Below are positions 12,382 through 12,570 of a stretch of 12,570 bases of DNA, in pieces (position 1 is the stretch's first letter; every line of letters starts with the position of its first letter). Source of the stretch: Candidatus Bathyarchaeota archaeon (GTDB taxonomy: Archaea > Thermoproteota > Bathyarchaeia > TCS64); NCBI GenBank assembly GCA_002726865.1, contig PBSW01000025.1, forward strand, positions 7,466-20,035, given 5' to 3'. The notes beneath the pieces are model-generated. The model was not told the DNA's origin, did no database searches, and saw only the letters and a list, made by a program, of their open reading frames with translations. The position numbers and the translations under genes are program-made.

Positions 12382-12570
12382 GTGAAAGTACTAATCGTTG
12401 GGAACGGGGCTAGGGAGCACGCAATCGCGAAAGCCCTCGTAGAGAGCGGTGTGGAACTCTACTCAGCCATGGCACGCAGAAACCCTGGCATAGCTCGGCT
12501 CTCCAAGAGGTCGGTAATAATGGACATCAACAACATAGGGCTCTACGCGCAGTTCACGGATGTTGACTTA
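12382..12570 (+). CDS. purD: Phosphoribosylamine-glycine ligase (GAR synthetase), N-terminal part, cut by the window end
   Basis: PurD catalyses the second step of purine synthesis, joining glycine to phosphoribosylamine with ATP, in the cytoplasm. The first 63 codons are present: (M)KVLIVGNGAREHAIAKALVE is the family's N-terminal nucleotide-binding-like loop with the diagnostic GNGAREHA, followed by a strand and the NPGIARLSK segment. GTG 12382 is the only in-frame start near the conserved beginning. The frame remains open to the window end. It has no Shine-Dalgarno sequence; an A-rich TATA candidate about 30 bases upstream suggests a leaderless message. Being in a separate transcript, it has no visible functional link to the H4MPT genes, apart from the fact that both pathways use PRPP-derived ribose. 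Confidence 0.93.
   Translation, partial: MKVLIVGNGAREHAIAKALVESGVELYSAMARRNPGIARLSKRSVIMDINNIGLYAQFTDVDL

Overview
The window looks like a piece of an archaeal chromosome. Four things point there: an archaeal-type RNA polymerase B subunit next to the start of A', an Sm-like protein paired with ribosomal protein L37e, a Rio2 kinase, and a block of tetrahydromethanopterin (H4MPT) biosynthesis genes. RpoB is one continuous, unsplit protein of 1105 residues. That fits TACK-type lineages better than methanogens or halophiles, which usually split it. Together with H4MPT genes, this makes a Bathyarchaeia-like or related lineage a reasonable guess, but a guess only. TTG and GTG starts are common. No insertion sequence, tRNA, rRNA or CRISPR array was seen.

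Left part (1-3901). On the minus strand, rpoB runs into rpoA1 with a 4-bp ATGA overlap; only the first 93 codons of rpoA1 are inside. The usual upstream partner rpoH is absent. The roughly 300-bp region up to position 3901 is a divergent promoter region for rpoB (minus) and the Sm-like gene (plus).

Middle part (3902-5350). An lsm-rpl37e pair is tightly spaced. The 59-aa L37e gene starts with TTG and is easy to miss. A sparsely coding stretch of about 1 kb follows. It holds a possible 52-aa hydrophobic small ORF, two G-rich tracts of matching layout, a small zinc-ribbon gene preceded by a cluster of GTTAAY repeats, and a gap with a compact hairpin and a doubtful 67-aa ORF.

Right part (5351-12154). 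The Rio2 kinase converges on a CitG-like protein (triphosphoribosyl-dephospho-CoA synthase family), and their stop codons share one CTAG. The CitG-like gene is divergent from a plus-strand series: predicted nucleotidyltransferase, DUF447 protein, beta-RFAP synthase (MptG) and dihydropteroate synthase-like protein. A flavin reductase-like gene follows behind an inverted repeat. MptG and the DHPS-like protein are early H4MPT enzymes. DUF447 and CitG-like proteins are associated with the same pathway by genome context. The most interesting idea here is that the CitG-like protein and the nucleotidyltransferase, which share a 66-bp intergenic region with one palindromic TATA element, form a pair that carries out an unassigned ribosyl-phosphate or nucleotidyl step of cofactor assembly, much as MdcB and MdcG do for malonate decarboxylase.

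Right edge (12155-12570). A 227-bp gap with a paired TCGTATA repeat and an inverted repeat precedes the first 63 codons of purD (purine biosynthesis), which is cut by the window end.
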